Source: Gnetum montanum
Lineage: Eukaryota > Streptophyta > Gnetopsida > Gnetales > Gnetaceae
DNA: 64,000 nt
Direction of reading: 5' to 3'
NCBI GenBank assembly: GCA_015680685.1
Contig: MNCI01014538.1
Location: forward strand, 262,784 to 326,783
The position numbers and the translations under genes are program-made. Below, piece by piece: positions 22,260 through 34,975 of the stretch (position 1 is its first letter; each line of letters starts with the position of its first letter). A model generated the notes under the pieces. The model saw nothing but the letters and a program-made list of their open reading frames with translations. It was not told the origin of the DNA and did no database searches.

Positions 22260-22960
22260 AAAATTAAGTCATGAAAGTAATGGTAAAGGTCATTATCATC
22301 TTAGTCTTGTCCTACCAAAATGGGATTAGCTACATGAGTTCTTTTTCACCATTTGTCTATATGAAGATCTAGATCTTTGTTTATTTGTAGTTTCTTCAAA
22401 TCCTTGTCAATTGTTTTTTTTCCATGTTTTCTTTGGTCTTCCTTTTGGTGGCTTTCCTAAAGCATTAATGTGGCAATTTTTTTTATAAGTTCATTGTTTA
22501 ATCTTCTTTTCACATGTCCAAACCATTTAAGCCATCATTCTTGTAGCTTATCTGAAATAGAAGTCACTTCAAGTCTTCTTCTAATGTTTGTATTATGTGG
22601 TTTATCTCTTATGGTAGCATTCAACATTCATCTAAGCATTTATATTTTTGTTACAGTAATTTGTTGTTCATGCCTCATTTATATTGCCTAAGATTTAACA
22701 CCATATAAAATAGTAGGCCTGAATGTTATCCTATAAAATTTTTATTTTTTATCACATTGAACACTACTAGCCTATCTCCATTTTGATCATCTTGCATTAA
22801 TTCTATCTTTTATATCTTTATCAATTTCACCATCTAATTGGAGGATTGATCCTTGGTAGCAATAAATGTTTATATTCATCTATTGCATGTTTCAAGCTCT
22901 AGTTTACTAAATTTAAAGTTGAAAGTTTTTACTTGCATCCATCAAGACCCTTTGGTTCTA
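22260..22960 (-). pseudogene. 3' end of an RTE-like LINE reverse transcriptase ORF
   Basis: The minus-strand translation gives WLKWFGHVKRRLNNEL near 22490-22555, then KDLKKLQINKDLDLHIDKW and KRTHVANP near 22300-22410. Plant RTE-type LINEs end in a closely similar way (RWFGHVQRRP, then a Lys/Asp/Leu-rich segment, then a HVADP motif). Upstream, FYMVLNL near 22700 corresponds to the conserved LYG(A/T)E region. Several stops and frameshifts are present. Only the C-terminal part of RT is in the window; no endonuclease is seen. Confidence 0.7.
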
Positions 22961-23095
22961 TCAAACTAGTTTTAGAATTTCTTTCATGGAATTATTTTTT
23001 GAATTTATAACTCAATGTTTCCATCTGAAATCGAGCATGTGAGGAGGGTTACCAAGCCAAGACTCTTATTGCTAAGGTAACACCTCAACATAAAA
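22961..23095 (-). repeat. tRNA-derived SINE-like repeat, copy 3
   Basis: On the minus strand it reads GAGGTGTTACCTTAGCAATA, AGAGTCTTGG, then ATGCTCGATTTC (B-box-like), then CATTGAGTTATAAATTC. It aligns with copy 2. It sits directly at the upstream edge of the LINE fragment. Confidence 0.55.
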
Positions 23096-23389
23096 ATAAT
23101 GAAGTTTCTTGGCCTTTTTTAATATTAAACATTGCAAGCATCATAGCTCATCTTTATCATGCTATTTAAACCTCTTTAATTAAGATATAATATTCCCTAG
23201 TATGTGTAGTTTTGATGTGGACTACCTTTTTATTGTTTTTTAATAGGAAACCCACTAGAGTTTTTATTTATTATGGTTTGACAATAGGCTCAAACAAGGT
23301 TGTGGTCAAATGTAGAAGGTAAAATAATTTCTTTTTGAATTGATAAAGTATGAAAATTGTACTAGTCAGCTAAGATATAGCATCTAGGA
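23096..23389. other. AT-rich stretch without recognisable content
   Basis: I see no reading frame, repeat or motif that can be assigned here. Confidence 0.5.
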
Positions 23390-23885
23390 AATCACATTTG
23401 CGATATTGTAGCTACTACATTGCATTTGCTATGTCACATCTACTATATCATAAGGTAAGATGCTATATTGAAAATATGATATCATAATTACAATAAATGC
23501 ATAATAATACAAGTTAGCTATCATGTTTCTGGGACCTTGGATCATTGTAGTAGCTAGTCCTTCCATTAAGTGCTAGCAATTTTCTTTTGTAAGACTTCAC
23601 CAAATTTCCCTATGAGTGCTAGCAGCATGGATTTAGTTGATTCTACAGAGTTTTATTTGAGTGCATGATGGACTTGAACACTTTTTCATGAAAACAATAA
23701 AATCAAGATTAATTCCTTCCATTACATCACTTGAACTAACACTTCATTTATTTTCAACATTTTACTCTTAATGCACTCTACTTTCTAGCACTTAGCAATT
23801 TAATATTTTATTTTGTAACAATGTAAGTAGGAATCAAGAATAATATATTAACATGTGATAATTTCACTGGTAAATACTTGGTACA
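23390..23885 (+). repeat. Decayed LTR relic, second copy
   Basis: ATAGCATCTAGG, GCGATATTGTAGC and CTATGTCACATCTAC recall the palindrome array of family LTRs. Further on, GAGTTTTATTTGAGTG and AAGATTAATTCC match 4110-4190 of relic A, and TAAATACTTGGTACA matches 11373-11380. It is cut at 23885 by the chromovirus LTR. Confidence 0.45.
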
Positions 23886-26800
23886 TGTAATACCCCTATT
23901 AATTATCTATAAAATACCCTATAAATAACAAATAGAGATGCTACGAAACCCCAAGGATTTAAATTTAGCCTTGATTTACTAACTCAAAAGGAAGTAGTAA
24001 AATTGATAAAAACTATTAATTAGGAGTATAAATATAGTAGATCAATATAGTGTAGCAAAATATTATAATACTTGCATATATAATTAAATAAAATTTATTT
24101 AGGAAACATTTGAAATTTGTGCAACCATAAAAACGATGTTATCTAAAAATTCCACTAGTTGCATCATAAAAATAGTTTGAAAAACAATGATCCTAATGAC
24201 ACTTATTTTTCCTTAATGGAACATTTAGAAATAAAGTTATCTACATTTTAATTTTACTAAATTAAATAATAAAATATTAATATATAATAAATAATATTAA
24301 ATTTTCCAGAACATATAGTATGTGCCAAAATGAAAAATGTTCCTTGTAATCTCATGATTCTAATGGCATAAACATAAAATTCATATCTATCATAGTTTAT
24401 TATTTATTTACAAAAATATGTACATGGGTCAAATATCCAAGAAGTGTACAAGGTTTCTATTTTACAAAAGTACAAAATTTACAAAAATTATTATTCAAGT
24501 TGAGAGAGTCCATCTTGTAAAGCATTAGTCCACCTTTCATCCTATGTTGCTCTTCTGACATTTCCTTACCTACTCTGGCTCTCTACATTGAAATGCGGGA
24601 GGAGTTAGAACTTCTTAAGTAAGAAAGAATATATTATCTCCCTCTTCATGGAGCATAAAGTTTATAGGCCAGAAGTCTTAAGTTATAGGCTAGATAGAGG
24701 TTTTCAATAAAACATTCAAAATAATTTTCTAGTCCAAAAATGCCATAAATTTTCCAAACATTCAAAGAAATCTAAATATATAAGGAAATCCATAAATCCA
24801 AAAAATGTATATTTTATTTAGGCATCTTTGAAGGTTAGGTTTTGGTTACCCTTATTGCCAAATAAATATACTGAAATTTCTTGGAATAACCTCATTACTA
24901 TCATTGGATTATCCCCGTGACCCCAAACAAGTCACTCATGGCTAGGTCTTCATAATAGCATCACTACTAACAACCTTAATAGCCAAGGCACAAGTATCAT
25001 TGGAAGGATAGATCTTGACTATGTCTCATTGCACACCACTAGACCCAATTTCTCAGTGTCAAGTTCTTGATTAAATCCATAGTCTCACATGAACTTACCA
25101 ATCAAAATCTAGGGCAAGAAATCCATCCAACAACCCTTGTTCCTATGGGGTGGATCCCAGTAAAGAACACTACACTAGTACATGCACATGGTGATATATA
25201 AAATATTAGTAGTTTCCAATACCAATTGAGCAAAATTAGCCCAAAAATATTATTATTTTACTCCAAAATTCCAAAAGGTGTCCAAATTGGCCAAAAATCC
25301 ATAAAAGCTCAAATTCCACAAAATTCTTGCAAAATCATGTTTATGTCATGAGCAGATCCTATATATTCATAAAATATCCACCAACAAGTTGGGCATAATT
25401 TCTACAATTTCCAAAATTCACCAAAAGATAGAAAATGATATGAATAGGATTAAAATATTAAAAAAGACCCAAATTTACAAAAATTTGGCAAAATATTGCC
25501 ATGATATATAAAATCATAAAAAAAAATAACAAAAGATCATGGAGTAGAGAGGAGAAATAGGAAATCCATAACAATATGGAGAATCATATGAAAATAAAAT
25601 AAAATAAACTTTCTTCTTTGTGTTGGCAAGGCTTCAGAAATTTTTTTGTGTCTTCCTTTCCCACTTAATTCTTTATATTAATATTTATTTTGATTAACCC
25701 ATTGCACTTGAAACCCTTATACAAACTACAATGAGATGTATCTAAGGCCTCAACCTATTTATGAGGGGAAAAACAAAAGAAACCAAACCAAAATTAGCTT
25801 CAACATGAAGAAGGATGGGCAAAAATGTCTTTTGAAAAAATGCGACAAAACATGGTTTTGCAAAACAACAAAAAAACAAAAAAAACAAAAAAAAAACAAA
25901 AACAAACAATCAACAAAGAAAAAGATAGAGTAACCGTAATGCAAATAAAAAACATAACATATGTTTATATTATAAGCATATCATGTATATGCATTATATA
26001 TTTTGACAATGTGTTTTACATGTGAATGTGTTTTTTGTAACAATCTTTGCATTGTTCCTTTTTCTTTTTTAAAGAAAATTTGATTTTTAAAATATTTTTT
26101 TACATCAACATTTTTATAAGTTCATTATTATTATTTTAATACCTTAATGTTTAAACACTCAACACATATACTAGGACTCTAAATCAAATTCTGTTTGAAC
26201 CTAGAGGATCCTCATCAAGTGCTCTACCTAGTTATATACTGAAATCTTATTTAGGAATTACCTATTATGGTCACCTAGTTCAAATGTCAAAACTTTTATT
26301 ATATTTTAGCAAAATAGAAAATGTGATATATTGAAAATTTTAACTCTAATTCTAGTGAGGTATGGATCAAAACCTACATTTTTAAACATCCTGGACAAAT
26401 TTGTAAGGTGATATTTTTGGTTGTACATCATCCTAAGATACTTCTTTAACAAAGCTAATTTATGAAATATTTAATTATAATTAAAAATAATCTCTAAATC
26501 CTAATTTAATGATAAAAGGTGATAAGGGATATGGTCTAGGTAAGGTTAGGGTCCATAATTGGTCCATGAACACAATATTATATAATCACATGTGCATATG
26601 AAAATTAACGTTGCATAACTAGATGTGCATAATGAAGCATTTACATACTAAAGATTGGATATATATAAATAAATGTGCATAAGGAAATAAATATGCATAA
26701 CTAAATGCTTATAAATGCATGATAACTAACAAAAGAAAAAATTTCCAAGGTAATTAAATTTGAACATTAATCATAAAATATAAAGTAAATCTATGACTAA

Positions 26801-26921
26801 GCTTTAATAGTAGTAAAATAAAGGATACAAAACTTTAATAAAATATCCTAGCAAGAAAATTACATTCATTGATGTAGAAAACTAGTAGCAACAACATCAA
26901 TAACAATAATCATAAGAATAG
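23886..26921 (-). repeat. 3' LTR of H, main segment
   Basis: On the plus strand it begins TGTAATACCCC and is collinear with the solo LTR at 49434-52206 (for example GAGATGCTACGAAACCCC near 23934 and GAGATGCTATGAAACCCC near 49480). The last five bases AATAG are the target duplication of G. It includes an A-rich Lys-coding tract at 25860-25930 that is low complexity, not a gene. The remainder of this LTR is 49120-49257. Confidence 0.85.
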
Positions 26922-27748
26922 TAATGAGCGGTGAGGTACCCTTATGCCCAACCATACGAATCACAAGTGTTCATGCATGATCTAGTCAAATTTTACAAAC
27001 CTTAAGTTTTTAAGTATACCAGTTTAAGAAAGTGAAATCTAATTGGAACGATTGGTCTTCTTAGTTCCACTCATGAGGCACAAGTATATGATTTTTATCA
27101 TTTTATATTTTATAAATTTAATTTCTTAGAACCAGAATGAAAGATAGAGTAATTTAAGATCTAATTCATCTATTGCCTAGCTACCCTAACACAAGTACCT
27201 ATTCCCACTCTCCAGACACATCCTGAATGCATATAGTGCTACTGGGATACCAAATGTTAAGTGTTTTTGGGTTACCAAGTGCTACACGTATGCCTGAAGT
27301 GGTCATGCTTGTGTTCATTAATAACTGGAGATTAATTACTTAATTAAAGTGCATTAAAGTAAAGTGCATGAATAATAAATGCATTAAAGGAAACATTAAT
27401 CTATTCTTAGTGCTGCAAATATTATCAAAAGGGTTTGTCTTTATTTCCATCACACTGTTATGTTTAGGTACATCAGTGCTCAAACAAAGATACGTATACA
27501 CTTAGACTCCTACTACGGGCACTTAAAAAATATACTAAGTCTAGAGAAAACAAATTGCAAGAGCTTTGCTATGCTATGACAAAAACTAATTTGAAATCAT
27601 GTGCCCAAGTGTTATATTTGTAGGTTGGCATATACCCTATAATATTGGATATTTGACATAACATCTTAGGGTCTAATATCAGGTATCCAATATTAAGGCT
27701 TTGATATTAGATATCTAATATCGAAGCATGTCAAAACACAATTCATCA
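26922..27748 (-). repeat. 3' LTR of G (827 bp)
   Basis: On the plus strand it runs from TAATGAGCGGTGAGGTACC to ATTCATCA. Its U3 has a different GATATC palindrome set, including a perfect 20-bp palindrome at 27703-27722. The 5' LTR (839 bp) is collinear. Confidence 0.88.
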
Positions 27749-28526
27749 TACTCGCACGAATGAATGAAAATTCGTCCTTGAGTGAAGAAGAGGAGGAATA
27801 AGTTCCTTACAAAATATTGGAAAGGTATGGGATTATTGACTGACATGCAAACTAACTAAGACAGAACAGACAAATTCTAAGTGCTTTAGTATATGAATAC
27901 ATACTCTTTTACAAAATTGGGTGTTCATGATAAGGAAGGTGAACACCCTGGACAAAACTAACATCCAACTCCTCTAGGAGCTAAAGAGCAAGGAAGAAGA
28001 TTCAATGATCATGAAGGGCTCTTGTCTACTACTACTACTTCCTTTGTGAAGACAATCTCACTTCTAGTCTATGCATTTTGTTCATGCTTTCCACTACAAT
28101 CACAACAAAATCGTGGATTAGTATGCAATGTGTAACATATAGCTTGGAGTACCTTGTGTTGTTAGTGGTTACACATGGCTAGGTTGTGATTATGGTGGAT
28201 TGGTTTCGTTAATAGTATTAGTGAGAAAACTAAAAACTGGGATAAAATGAATAAGTGGTCCATTAGATTCTGAAAAGTTCAAATGTAATGAAATGCTCAA
28301 AGAGGGTTAAATAATTCACAACAAAAACAATAAAAGAATTCACCGAAGAACATTGTGAAGGTGTGCACAATAGGATATAATTGATGGGGCAAACAAAAAG
28401 ATTTGATTATAAGAATGTTTAAGGGTAGAGAACTTAACAAACCCAACCAAAAGATATGTAAGTGGGTTCTCCCCAAAGTAGACATAGGCCTTTTATTGCC
28501 CTTGAATAACTTCAAACCAAGGAGTC
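27749..28526 (-). other. 3' end of G internal region, left of E1
   Basis: It contains the decayed polypurine tract next to the LTR and segments matching the family-1 3' region, for example GGGTTCTCCCCAAAG at 28455 against AGTGGGTCCTCCCCAAAG of B. It ends in GAGTC, the duplication created by E1, and continues at 40728. Confidence 0.75.
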
Positions 28527-29549
28527 TGATGAGTGGCAAGGTACCCCTACACTCAATCATATGAATACAAGCGTTCATGCACGATCCGATCGAACTCTGC
28601 GAATAGGCTAGTTGTGGTATCTAGATCATTACACATTGATCATAGTTCCTTGTCTTCCCACCTGGACTAGTATTTGCTTTCTCACATATGGTTTAGTCTA
28701 GAGTGAGGTGTATGATGTGGACCTAAACTAGTGTTACTCCTAGAGGCAATGGAAAATGACTTTTTTTAAACTAATAAGCAATAAGAAATGAAGTCTAAGC
28801 TAATGGGACATGGGAGGAGAGAGTCTAAACTAGCCTAAGTGCGATGAGCATCCATTCCTTAATCATCTATACACATCTTAGACCTCGTGCACGACTACTA
28901 CTAGGATTACCAAGAGCAGATCCTAGGTACACTACTGGGTTACCAAGTAGTCACACTTAAATGCTCATGATTAAGTCATACTCATTCTACATTTAACAAT
29001 AGAAATAGTAAATGATGGTAAAGAAATATTAACTAAGAAAACAATAAACAACAATAACAATTAACAATAACAATTGAACAATTAAAACTAAGTGAATGCT
29101 GCAATGATGAAGTAATCTCGATCTTTATTGTCGATCATGTGCGTGTCCAAGTACATCACACTTGAATAAAGGTTCCATACAATTACAAGCATCACACTAT
29201 GGGCATGCATTGAGAAAATATTCTAACTCCTATGGAAACAAACTGCAAGAGCTTCCCTATAATTAACCAAAAATATGCTCCTAAGTGTGGTAGGTGCACA
29301 CTTATTTATAACCAAAGACAGACTTTGCGTAAACGGGGCTGCGTCAACGCATGGACAGATGCATCAATAGGGCTGCATAAACATAGCCCCGTCAATGGGG
29401 CCCTGTCGACGTAGCCTAGTTAACGTAGGTCTGATATCGGGGGTACGATATCAGGACCCATCAGACTTGGTATCTTATATCAAGGTTATGATAATAGGGG
29501 TCCAATAACAGGGGTCTGATAATAAGACCTGATAGACCATGACTCATCA
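28527..29549 (-). repeat. 3' LTR of E1 (1023 bp)
   Basis: On the plus strand it runs TGATGAGTGGCAAGG to GACTCATCA. TATAAATAAG (minus strand) is at 29301-29310. Upstream of it, U3 holds CGTCAACG and GTCGACG modules (29340-29420) and GATATC modules (29430-29500), a different array from family 1. Confidence 0.88.
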
Positions 29550-29655
29550 TACCCCCACGACTAAATAAAAACTCATCCTCGAGTTAAAGAAAGTGAGGAA
29601 CAAGTTCAATTGATTACACAGTGGATAGGTATGGGATTATTGACTAACTATGAAT

Positions 29656-30158
29656 TTATTCATGCCTCAGTGGAGAATTAAACAAAATTTGGACACAGAC
29701 ACAAAAGAAAAAACTTGTGGAACTCATGGGGTTTCTGGTAGTGGTGGCTCCTCCATGGGTGCCTTTCCTTTGTTTTGCATGCCAGGCTTCTGAGATTAAT
29801 ACCATTGAAGAAGCACCTGACATTTCTTTTCTTCTATCCATAGATTATGAGTTGTCCATACTGATGTTCCAATGTTTGATGGAGTCACCACTTTTCATGG
29901 ACACGGCAACTATGAGAACACTTAATTGGCCTTGACATGCCATGCCGCAAATAGCCGTCGTTCCTCTTCATAGGCTCGGGCCCTTACCTCTCCTTCTTTT
30001 TCTTGGATAGATTATGCAATAACAGGAGTTCCATGATGGATTTTGAATGATTGTGCCTTCTACACTACATGTTCTACATGAGGTCCTTGGCCTCTGCTTC
30101 CCCTAGGTTGTTCGGTTGCACCTTGAGAAGGTCCTCATTGTCTTCTTTTAGGGGCCAT
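29656..30158 (-). pseudogene. Second ORF of E1 (truncated relic)
   Basis: The start MAPKRRQ at 30158 matches MVPKRGQ of the better copy in E2 (35650). A Gly/Gln-rich stretch follows, then the sequence diverges: the conserved core seen in E2 at 34976-35300 is missing or unrecognisable. Stops occur from codon 8 on. It is downstream of gag and in the same orientation. Confidence 0.5.
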
Positions 30159-31480
30159 CTATAATCACACAAAGATCAATTGTTAGTAAGGTTATTGAAA
30201 AAAGTTCAATGATTTCATACGTTACCCATTACCTTTAATAAATGTTTAATTCTTTGCTTAGTGTGATTTTAGAGTTCGAAATTCTTTCGAGGAAGTTGCT
30301 CTAAAATTTTAATGTCAGACCTGGTTTGTTTAGGTGACACATAAAAGGACCTGGTTTTGAGGAACATTTGATAAAATGATGACAAAGGAAAGAATAGATT
30401 TGGCAATGAAGTACTTAGAGGGTATAAGATGATGTGGTGTGAAACAAGTACAAATTACAAAAATCATGCAAGTGGGTCCTCCCCAAAGTAGGTTCCAACC
30501 TATAATGCCCCTTGCATAACCACACCTTAAAAATGTTCATAGGCACTAGAAGGGTTAAATGTAATCTATGCTGATGCAACAAAACACACACATGTTAATA
30601 CCAATGTGATGAGATATGAATTCAATGTTATACAAGACACGAGTCACAATTACATGAACAACAAGATGAGGCAAATTGTAGAAGGGATTGTAGAGATTAG
30701 GACATGAGGTAACTAACTTAGGGCATAATGAATTCTTAGTGTAAGGCATGATTAATGTTTCATTAACTTGTCGCTCAAAAATTAGGACCAAGTCTATTCC
30801 TCTAATCAATGACATCGCATTATTTTTTTCCAATGGTAGACAACAATAAGAGCACCATGACAGCAAGGTGTACGATCACTTGGCATTTTGTTCAATGGAG
30901 GAGTGATTTGGAATTGCTTTGCAGCACTTTGATCTTGATCTTTTCTTCTTCTTCTTCTTCTTTTTGTGTGGCCACTTTGGCACACTCTTCTTGCTCTTTT
31001 TTTTCTCTATGTGGCCACTTTGGTGCACATTTCTTTCATTTTTTGAATGTTTAATCTAGAGAAGCCACCTACCTTCAAGCATGGGTGCATGTCTTTCCAG
31101 TGGAACCTCCTAGAATAGCATTGAGTTTCCTTGATTGAGTGCCTTTTGATTACTCTTACTCCCAATTTTTGTTAGATCTACAAGGATCTTAGTACAACCA
31201 AGCTACATGATAGCACCTACAGATGTCACCAAAGAGAATCCACAAGTTCTCTTAATGTCACACCCTGGCCATTCCCTCTTAGTCCATCATTTTTCACTCT
31301 GGGCATAATGAGCACAAAATTACTTTTAAGTTTCATGATGACAAGAATATCATCGTACCCAAAGTAGAACCTCTTATTAATAGAATGGTTGGGTGGATGT
31401 GGTGGGTNCATGGCTAGAATTAATAAATGGAAGGTGGGGATCCTTGCATGTTGGAAATATTGGGACCCAGTCATACTTAC
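30159..31480 (-). other. Spacer between gag and second ORF in E1, with a one-base N gap at 31408
   Basis: It is collinear with 35660-37417 of E2 and, in part, with 63430-64000 of F (for example ACAAGGATCTTAGTACAACCA and its reverse). No conserved frame was found. The single N at 31408 hides material: F has about 200 bp there, including a tRNA-like segment. Confidence 0.6.
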
Positions 31481-33375
31481 CCCATTGGGTTTCACACACT
31501 TGATTAGAGTTGACATAGTGGGGGCAAGTTATAAGATGTGGTTAATTTATAAGGAGTTGACCCAATATGGTACTTGCGACTGTAAGATGGTATGCAAGGA
31601 TTAACATGTCTCCCCATGTGGCAATATTCACTGGGCCTCATGGTTGTTGGAGTATTGAGTGGTGGCCTTGATAAGGTAACATGAGGCGTTGGGTTCAAAG
31701 AGGAAGATGCACCATAGTGTTGGATTTGTGTTGAGTTGGTGGATGCAGTGGTTTTTGAACTGTGGTGTCCCTTTCAATGCTCACATCTAAAGAAGGGACG
31801 TCTTCGACGTTGTGAAGGACCTCCACTGTTATTGACAATATCAGCACAAGTAACGTTAGTGGGTTGGTGTTGTGGTGCAAAGCCTTTTGGCACAACTGGT
31901 GGTGATGTAGAAGAGGGTGAAGTATGAGAATATTGAGGTTGAGGAGAAGTGTAAGGTACATGAGGTGGTGATCTTGTTGGAGAGGACATGGGTGGATAGT
32001 CCTCAGGAGAATGATAATGATGCGGTGAGGTAGAGGATTTCGATCCCGTTGGAGAAACATGGTGTTGAACATAATAAGCATTTGGCATTGGGACATACAA
32101 AGGGTATGGTCTAGTTGGCGGTGGCCTCCACCACAACTGAGGTTTTTGCCACTATGGTTGAACTCAATATTTCTGTATGAAATCTGGATGTAACATTTCT
32201 CCCCAATGCTTATGTAAATGTGACAAAACTGGACATTGGCCTTTGGGGTGATCGTATAGACAGAAATTGCATTGATATGTGAAATTGACAGTTGAGTTCT
32301 TATTCTTATTATCTTCTACCCTTTATTTTGATTGTCCTGTGGTGTCCTATCCCGTTTCTCGATTTGGCATAGTTCTTTCTCTAATAATGTTGGCATATTC
32401 TCCACATCTTTCATGTACCCAGTCTATCATCTTATTGATCTTTGCCTCAATTTCATCTAGTGATTGTAGGATTGGCAAATATGATTCCACCTCCTTGAAG
32501 TGAGTTGATTTCTCCTCTTCATGATCATGGACCCTTGTTAAGTTGAGATTTTGGTCCTGTTGAGAACTTTTAACATTCTCCCATTTGGCTATTTCTCCTT
32601 TTTCTTTTGCTACCTACTTAATAAGGTCTTGGAATTGATGGGTTCATAGCTCATATAGTTGACCTCGGGCATACATCCTTAGGATCTCCCTTGTTTCATT
32701 AGGGAGCCCATCTATGATATGGTACATTAGCCTTTCCTTGAAGAACCCATGGCCTGGGCAGTTGTTTAACAGTGCATAATATCTTTCTAAGGCCATGTCC
32801 AAGGGTTGATGTTGTGCTTGTTTCCATTCTTGGATTTGTCTCCTCAAGGCTGACACTCTCGCATAGGTTTGATATCTTTCATTGAAGAGTTCTACCATTG
32901 TCAGCCAATGTTAAATTGATTTTGGTTTTAACGACCTATACCATACTTTTGTTTGGCCTACGAGTGTCAGAGGAAAGAGCTTAAGTTTTTGCCATCCATT
33001 ATCAATGTCATTCCATGCACAAGCATCATGGAAGGCTTATAGATGATGTTGGGGATCTAAATCGTAGCCTCCTAAAACCTTAGGAAAGTTGTTTAAGTCA
33101 AGCCTGGGTAGAAGGCTTTCCTTACGATGCTTGTAGGATATTCCAACAGCCTCTTGTATTTTCATTAAGCTTGTAGTGGCCAGTAGGGTTTCATCGTCAC
33201 TAGGTATGTTATGCAGTTATGATTTGGGATGATGTTGTTTGCATTGATGCTCATAGGAGACCCCTACATCAGATTGGGTACTCCAAACTTCATCTTCATT
33301 ATCATATAATTTGTTGGTTCTCAAATGATTTTCCCTACTAGTTGTTGTGTTGTCATAGTCTTGTCAGAGAGACAT
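31481..33375 (-). pseudogene. gag: gag of E1 (one frame with point stops)
   Basis: From the ATG at 33375, one frame stays readable to about 31504: an acidic N-terminal part, the Retrotrans_gag domain (about 33090-32640, with FNERYQTYARVSALRRQIQE and ERLMYHIIDGL), a variant zinc knuckle CNFCLYDHPKGQC near 32250, and a long His/Tyr/Pro/Ser-rich tail (about 32140-31500). About ten codons are stops, most one transition from CAA, CAG, CGA or TGG. A one-base shift near 31540 alters the last part. The ending is lost at the N gap. Confidence 0.85.
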
Positions 33376-33493
33376 TGTTGTGAACCGTGTGTGACTTAAT
33401 TGAATTTAATTTAATTTCTTTTCTAAAGGATATATCGTTAATACTTGTTACAACGATCAAGTATGATATAACTAATTTAGATAACTAGCACCA

Positions 33494-33511
33494 TCCTCGA
33501 CAACGACACTA
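33494..33511 (-). other. Primer binding site of E1
   Basis: On the minus strand TAGTGTCGTTGTCGAGGA lies two bases after the 5' LTR. It matches the TGGCGCCGTTGCCGGGGA type with transitions. Confidence 0.75.
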
Positions 33512-33512
33512 A

Positions 33513-34021
33513 TGATGAGTGGCGAGGTACCCCTACACTCAACATACGAATACGAGCATTCACACACGATCCAATTGAACTTCGCGGATAGGCTAGTTGT
33601 GGTATCTAGATCATTACACATTGATTGCAGTTCGCTATCTTCCCACCTGGACTAGTATTTTCTTTGTCATGTGTGGTTTAGTCTAGAGTGAGGTGTATGA
33701 TGTGGACCTAAACTAGTGTTACTCCTAGAGGCAATGGAAAATAACTTTGTTTAAACTAATAAGCAATAAGAAATGAAGTCTAAGCTAATGGGACATGGGA
33801 GGAGAGAGTCTAAACTAGCCTAAGTGTGATGAGCATCCATTCCTTAATCATCCATATACATCTTGGACCTCATGTATGACTACTACTAGGATTACCAAGC
33901 GCAGAACCTGGGGACGCTAATGGGTTACCAAGTAGTCACACTTAAATGCTCGTGATTAAGTCATACTCATTCTGCACTTAACAATAGGAATAGTAAATGA
34001 TGGTAAAGAAATATTAACTAA
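33513..34021 (-). repeat. 5' LTR of E1, segment left of E2
   Basis: Starts TGATGAGTGGCGAGG and is collinear with 28527-29037 up to ATATTAACTAA, where E2 is inserted. The last five bases ACTAA are the target duplication of E2. Continues at 40251. Confidence 0.88.
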
Positions 34022-34690
34022 TGAGTGGCAAGGTACCCCTACACTTAACCATATGAATACGAGTGTTTCACGCATGATCTGGTTGAACTCTACAGACGGG
34101 CTAGTTGTGGTATCTAGACAGTTACTTATAGATCGCAGTTCGCTATCTTCCCACCTAGAATAGTATTAGCTTTTTCACGTATGGTTTAGTCCAAAGTGAG
34201 GTGTATGATGTGTTCCTAGACTAATGCTACTCTTGGGCATGATGGGAAATAATATTAACTAAGCTAGGAGAGAGAGGATGAGAGAGAATCTAAGCTAGCC
34301 TAAGTGCGATGAGCATNAATAACAATAACAATTAAATAATTAAGCTAAGTGGATGCTGCAATGATGAAGTAATCTCAATCTTTATTGCTGATCATGTGCA
34401 TGTCCAAGTACATCACACTCGAATAAGGATGCCGTACAATTACAATCATTACACTGCGGGCATGCACTGGGAGAAAGGGTTGAGAGGAAAAACTGACAAA
34501 AAGTCCCTACCTTAGTACTAAAAACTATCAAACTTAAAAACAAAAAACCTCTTACCAAATCTACCTACCTCTTATTTATAGATGAGGAGACAGGATGTGG
34601 TATCATGTACGTGATATCGCATCTAGGCTACGATATTGCATACACGATATCATGGGTGCAATATCACGACCAACAATTCATGACTCATCA
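34022..34690 (-). repeat. 3' LTR of E2 (one N gap)
   Basis: Plus strand TGAGTGGCAAGG to GACTCATCA. The LTR end is three bases shorter than usual (TGAGTGG, not TGATGAGTGG). The N at 34317 replaces roughly 180-200 bp present in the 5' LTR. GATATCG modules and a TATAAATAAG box occur near 34570-34670. Confidence 0.8.
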
Positions 34691-34975
34691 TACCTCCATA
34701 ATTGAATGAAAACTTGTCCTCAAGTAAAAGTGAGAACAAGCTCCATTGATTACAGAGTGAATAGGTATGGGATTATTGATTGACTAGAATGGATTCATGC
34801 CGTAGTGTGGAATTAAAACAAAATTAAGACACAACGCGAAGAATGCAAAAGAAAATCCTATAACTACAATATTGGGTGGAACTCATGTAGTTCCTAGTGG
34901 TAGTGGCTCCTCCATGGGTGTCTTTCCCTTGTCTTGTTCTCTAGGTCTTGGGATTTGATGCCATTGAAGTATGGC

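Noticed and set aside
25736-26025. Lys-rich small proteins
   Set aside because: They come from an A-rich tract inside the H LTR; the solo LTR copy near 51130-51200 does not preserve them.
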